From Bacteroidales bacterium (GTDB lineage: Bacteria > Bacteroidota > Bacteroidia > Bacteroidales > UBA932): 8,601 nt of DNA. Where the stretch lies: positions 1 through 8,601 of the forward strand of contig JAFZDJ010000060.1 in the NCBI GenBank assembly GCA_017561265.1, written 5' to 3'. The translations under genes were made by a program, and so were the position numbers. Under the pieces are notes generated by a model that saw nothing but the letters and a program-made list of their open reading frames with translations, did no database searches and was not told where the DNA came from. Below, piece after piece: positions 7,394 through 8,601 of the stretch. Position 1 is the first letter of the stretch; each line of letters starts with the position of its first letter.

Positions 7394-8103
7394 AAAGGAA
7401 GAAACTGACAGTTCTGACAGGTGCCGGAGTAAGCGCGGAAAGCGGAATCAGCACATTCAGGGACAGTGACGGACTGTGGGAGAACCATAAGGTCGAGGAT
7501 GTTGCATCCATTGAAGGATGGTACAGGAATCCTTCCCTTGTACTTGATTTCTACAATGCCCGCAGAGCCCAGCTTTTTACTGTGAAACCGAATGCAGCTC
7601 ATCTGGCAATAGCAGATCTTGAAAATGAGTATGATGTGACTGTCGTGACTCAGAATGTCGACAATCTTCATGAAAGGGCGGGCAGTACCAGGATAATCCA
7701 TCTTCATGGCGAACTTACCAAGGTGCGCCCGGAGAATTGTTGCAACGACCGTGACGGCTATTCCGAGGAAACGGTCTTTGATATAGGTGCTGATGCTGTA
7801 CATGTCGGCGATATGGCTCCGAATGGAAGTCAGCTCAGGCCTCATATCGTCTGGTTCGGCGAGGCTGTCCCTAAGATAGAAGCTGCCATTGATGCTGTTG
7901 AAGCTGCAGATATCCTGCTGATCGTGGGTACATCGCTTCAGGTCTATCCTGCCGCGGGTCTTTACAGATACGCGAAGATGACGACTCCTATATATATAAT
8001 CGACCCCAAGGATGTACCTGTACGGGACGGACGCATCACGCATATTAAAGATGTGGCTACCAAAGGAATGGAAACATTTAAAAATCTCATAAATTCAAAA
8101 TAA
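7390..8103 (+). CDS. cobB: SIR2-family NAD-dependent protein deacylase (CobB/SIRT5-like)
   Basis: Cytoplasmic sirtuin of 237 residues that removes acyl groups from lysines, consuming NAD and releasing nicotinamide and O-acyl-ADP-ribose. The NAD site is complete: TGAGVSAESGISTFR at 10-24, TQNVDNLHERAG at 87-98, the catalytic His106 in HLHGEL, and GTSLQVYPAAGL at 180-191. Tyr55 and Arg58 (FYNARR) match the Tyr-x-x-Arg pair that binds acidic acyl groups in E. coli CobB and human SIRT5, so desuccinylase or demalonylase activity is likely. The small domain has only Cys117-Cys118 instead of the two CxxC pairs that hold zinc in most sirtuins. From memory, Bacteroidota CobB proteins commonly lack them. 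The ATG overlaps the ATPase stop as ATGA. The next promoter begins 5 bases past its stop codon, and no terminator is visible. Confidence 0.94.
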   Translation: MKRKKLTVLTGAGVSAESGISTFRDSDGLWENHKVEDVASIEGWYRNPSLVLDFYNARRAQLFTVKPNAAHLAIADLENEYDVTVVTQNVDNLHERAGSTRIIHLHGELTKVRPENCCNDRDGYSEETVFDIGADAVHVGDMAPNGSQLRPHIVWFGEAVPKIEAAIDAVEAADILLIVGTSLQVYPAAGLYRYAKMTTPIYIIDPKDVPVRDGRITHIKDVATKGMETFKNLINSK

Positions 8104-8108
8104 GGTAC

Positions 8109-8138
8109 TTGTAAATTAAAATATTATGTCTATCTTTG
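8109..8138 (+). promoter_or_regulatory. Promoter of rpsU
   Basis: TTG at 8109-8111, a 19-base A/T-rich spacer, then TATCTTTG at 8131-8138. This is the clearest Bacteroidota promoter in the window, with an exact -7 box and ideal spacing. Transcription should begin near 8144-8146, so the whole Shine-Dalgarno region is in the mRNA. It allows rpsU to be expressed independently of the ATPase-sirtuin unit. Confidence 0.78.
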
Positions 8139-8152
8139 CAGCCCTATAATGA

Positions 8153-8164
8153 AAAGGAGGTGAT
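8153..8164 (+). promoter_or_regulatory. Extended Shine-Dalgarno of rpsU
   Basis: AAAGGAGGTGAT is complementary, base for base, to ATCACCTCCTTT, the conserved 3' end of bacterial 16S rRNA. The GGAGG core ends 10 bases before the ATG at 8171. No other gene in the window has a recognisable Shine-Dalgarno, as expected for Bacteroidota, whose ribosomes hide the anti-SD with bS21, bS18 and bS6. It defines the rpsU start and suggests feedback control by bS21. Confidence 0.88.
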
Positions 8165-8170
8165 TTAGAC

Positions 8171-8365
8171 ATGATTATAGTTCCAGTAAAGGATGGTGAG
8201 AGCATCGAGAAGGCTCTGAAGAAGTTCAAGAGAAAGTTCGAGAAGACAGGTGCAATCCGTGAGCTTCGCGCAAGAAAGAACTTCGTCAAGCCGTCAGTGA
8301 AGAAGAGAATTCAGATGCAGAAGGCTATCTACGTTCAGCAGCTTCAGCTTCAGGACGAGCAGTAA
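8171..8365 (+). CDS. rpsU: Small ribosomal subunit protein bS21
   Basis: A 64-residue component of the 30S platform near the 16S rRNA 3' end. The sequence is typical: MIIVPVKDGESIEKALKKFK at 1-20, a highly basic helical middle (KFEKTGAIRELRARKNFVKP at 22-41, then SVKKRIQ), and a Gln-rich tail (QQLQLQDEQ). In Bacteroidota, structural work on Flavobacterium johnsoniae showed bS21 helping to sequester the anti-Shine-Dalgarno. The strong SD directly before this gene fits that role, because ribosomes lacking bS21 would translate it preferentially. It has its own promoter. No strong terminator separates it from rplU, so read-through is likely. I expected, from other Bacteroidales, a recombinase gene after rpsU; here rplU follows instead. 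Confidence 0.97.
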   Translation: MIIVPVKDGESIEKALKKFKRKFEKTGAIRELRARKNFVKPSVKKRIQMQKAIYVQQLQLQDEQ

Positions 8366-8395
8366 TTTATATTACATAGAAGATTATTTACAGAT

Positions 8396-8422
8396 TGTCA
8401 AGCCAATGTCAAAGAGCTGTCA
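8396..8422 (+). repeat. Three TGTCA repeats at 11-base spacing
   Basis: TGTCA occurs at 8396-8400, 8407-8411 and 8418-8422, start to start exactly 11 bases apart, in the 103-base gap between rpsU and rplU. The third copy forms part of the ascending arm of the hairpin at 8416-8430. The regular phase of about one helical turn suggests a protein-binding array or an RNA element, but three short copies can arise by chance. Confidence 0.35.
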
Positions 8423-8430
8423 GGGACAGC
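8416..8430 (+). promoter_or_regulatory. Hairpin upstream of rplU (possible leader or weak terminator)
   Basis: GCTGTC (8416-8421) and GACAGC (8425-8430) pair perfectly around the 3-base loop AGG. No immediate run of T follows; the nearest T-rich stretches are CTTGCTTTCT and, after four A residues, CTTTT (8447-8451). It is thus a poor intrinsic terminator. Its place 38 bases before the rplU start fits an mRNA leader structure or attenuator for bL21 synthesis. I do not recognise it as a specific known leader family. Confidence 0.4.
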
Positions 8431-8468
8431 CGCTTGCTTTCTAAAACTTTTAATATTTACAAGTTTTT

Positions 8469-8601
8469 ATGTACGCAATCGTAGAAATTGCAGGCCAGCA
8501 GTTCAAGGTAGAGGCTGGTATGGAAATCTTCGTCAACCGCCTCGCGGCTGAGAAGGGTGCTGCAGTCGAGTTCGACAAGGTACTCCTTATCGACGCAGAC
8601 G
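8469..8601 (+). CDS. rplU: Large ribosomal subunit protein bL21 (N-terminal 44 residues; cut by the right edge)
   Basis: Ribosomal protein of the 50S subunit that binds 23S rRNA. The visible part begins [20 protein letters not shown], the conserved bL21 opening, and continues with the FVNRLA and [12 protein letters not shown] segments typical of the family. The full protein is usually a little over 100 residues, and rpmA (bL27) normally follows. The ATG at 8469 is preceded by TTTTT and has no Shine-Dalgarno. No clear promoter lies between rpsU and this gene, so it may be co-transcribed with rpsU. Confidence 0.96.
   Translation, partial: MYAIVEIAGQQFKVEAGMEIFVNRLAAEKGAAVEFDKVLLIDAD

Noticed and set aside
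7375..8043. A 222-residue open frame on the minus strand covering almost the whole sirtuin gene
   Set aside because: It is antisense to a gene with intact catalytic motifs, shows no recognisable domain, and its composition is what the reversed codons of the sirtuin would give.
6239..8103. Calling the ATPase-sirtuin pair an anti-phage defence system
   Set aside because: The sirtuin is a standard CobB-like deacylase without effector fusions, the flanks are housekeeping genes, and no other defence or mobile genes are present. The pairing is kept as a finding only.
8437..8468. A separate rplU promoter at TAATATTTA (8451-8459)
   Set aside because: It does not match TAnnTTTG, and the nearest upstream TTG (8434-8436) is only 14 bases away.

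Overview
The window looks like chromosomal DNA from a member of the Bacteroidota, most likely the order Bacteroidales. Three things point there. Upstream of several genes are promoters of the Bacteroides type (a -33 TTG and a -7 box TAnnTTTG). Start codons lack Shine-Dalgarno sequences, with rpsU the only exception. The proteins (a DUF5020-type barrel, a short bS21, a cysteine-poor sirtuin) match forms I know from that group. I cannot place it to genus.

Layout: the left 6.1 kb is on the minus strand and holds two transcription units. The first, in transcription order, is a very large AsmA-like envelope protein (6102 to 2482), overlapping prmA (ribosomal protein L11 methyltransferase, 2504 to 1650), and ending at a strong hairpin terminator (1602-1631). 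The second starts at a promoter near 1501-1531. It encodes a Tsx-like outer-membrane barrel (1481 to 771) and, 11 bases later, an NCS2/AzgA-type purine permease that runs off the left edge. Together these two look like an outer- plus inner-membrane import route for nucleosides or nucleobases.

From 6.2 kb onward everything is on the plus strand. A divergent promoter region (6103-6238) separates asmA from an archaeal-type (COG1672-like) P-loop ATPase with degraded Walker motifs. That gene overlaps by 4 bases a SIR2-family NAD-dependent deacylase with SIRT5-type Tyr/Arg substrate residues and no zinc tetracysteine set. Then comes rpsU (bS21) with its own promoter and a Shine-Dalgarno sequence complementary to 12 bases of the 16S rRNA 3' end, and the start of rplU (bL21), cut by the right edge.

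Most of the window is ordinary housekeeping DNA. The points worth a second look are the translationally coupled ATPase-sirtuin pair, the lone extreme Shine-Dalgarno of rpsU (which fits bS21 autoregulation through anti-SD sequestration), the repeat and hairpin region before rplU, and the barrel-permease pairing. I saw no tRNA, rRNA, insertion sequence, CRISPR array or attachment site, and no gene-free stretch longer than 300 bases.
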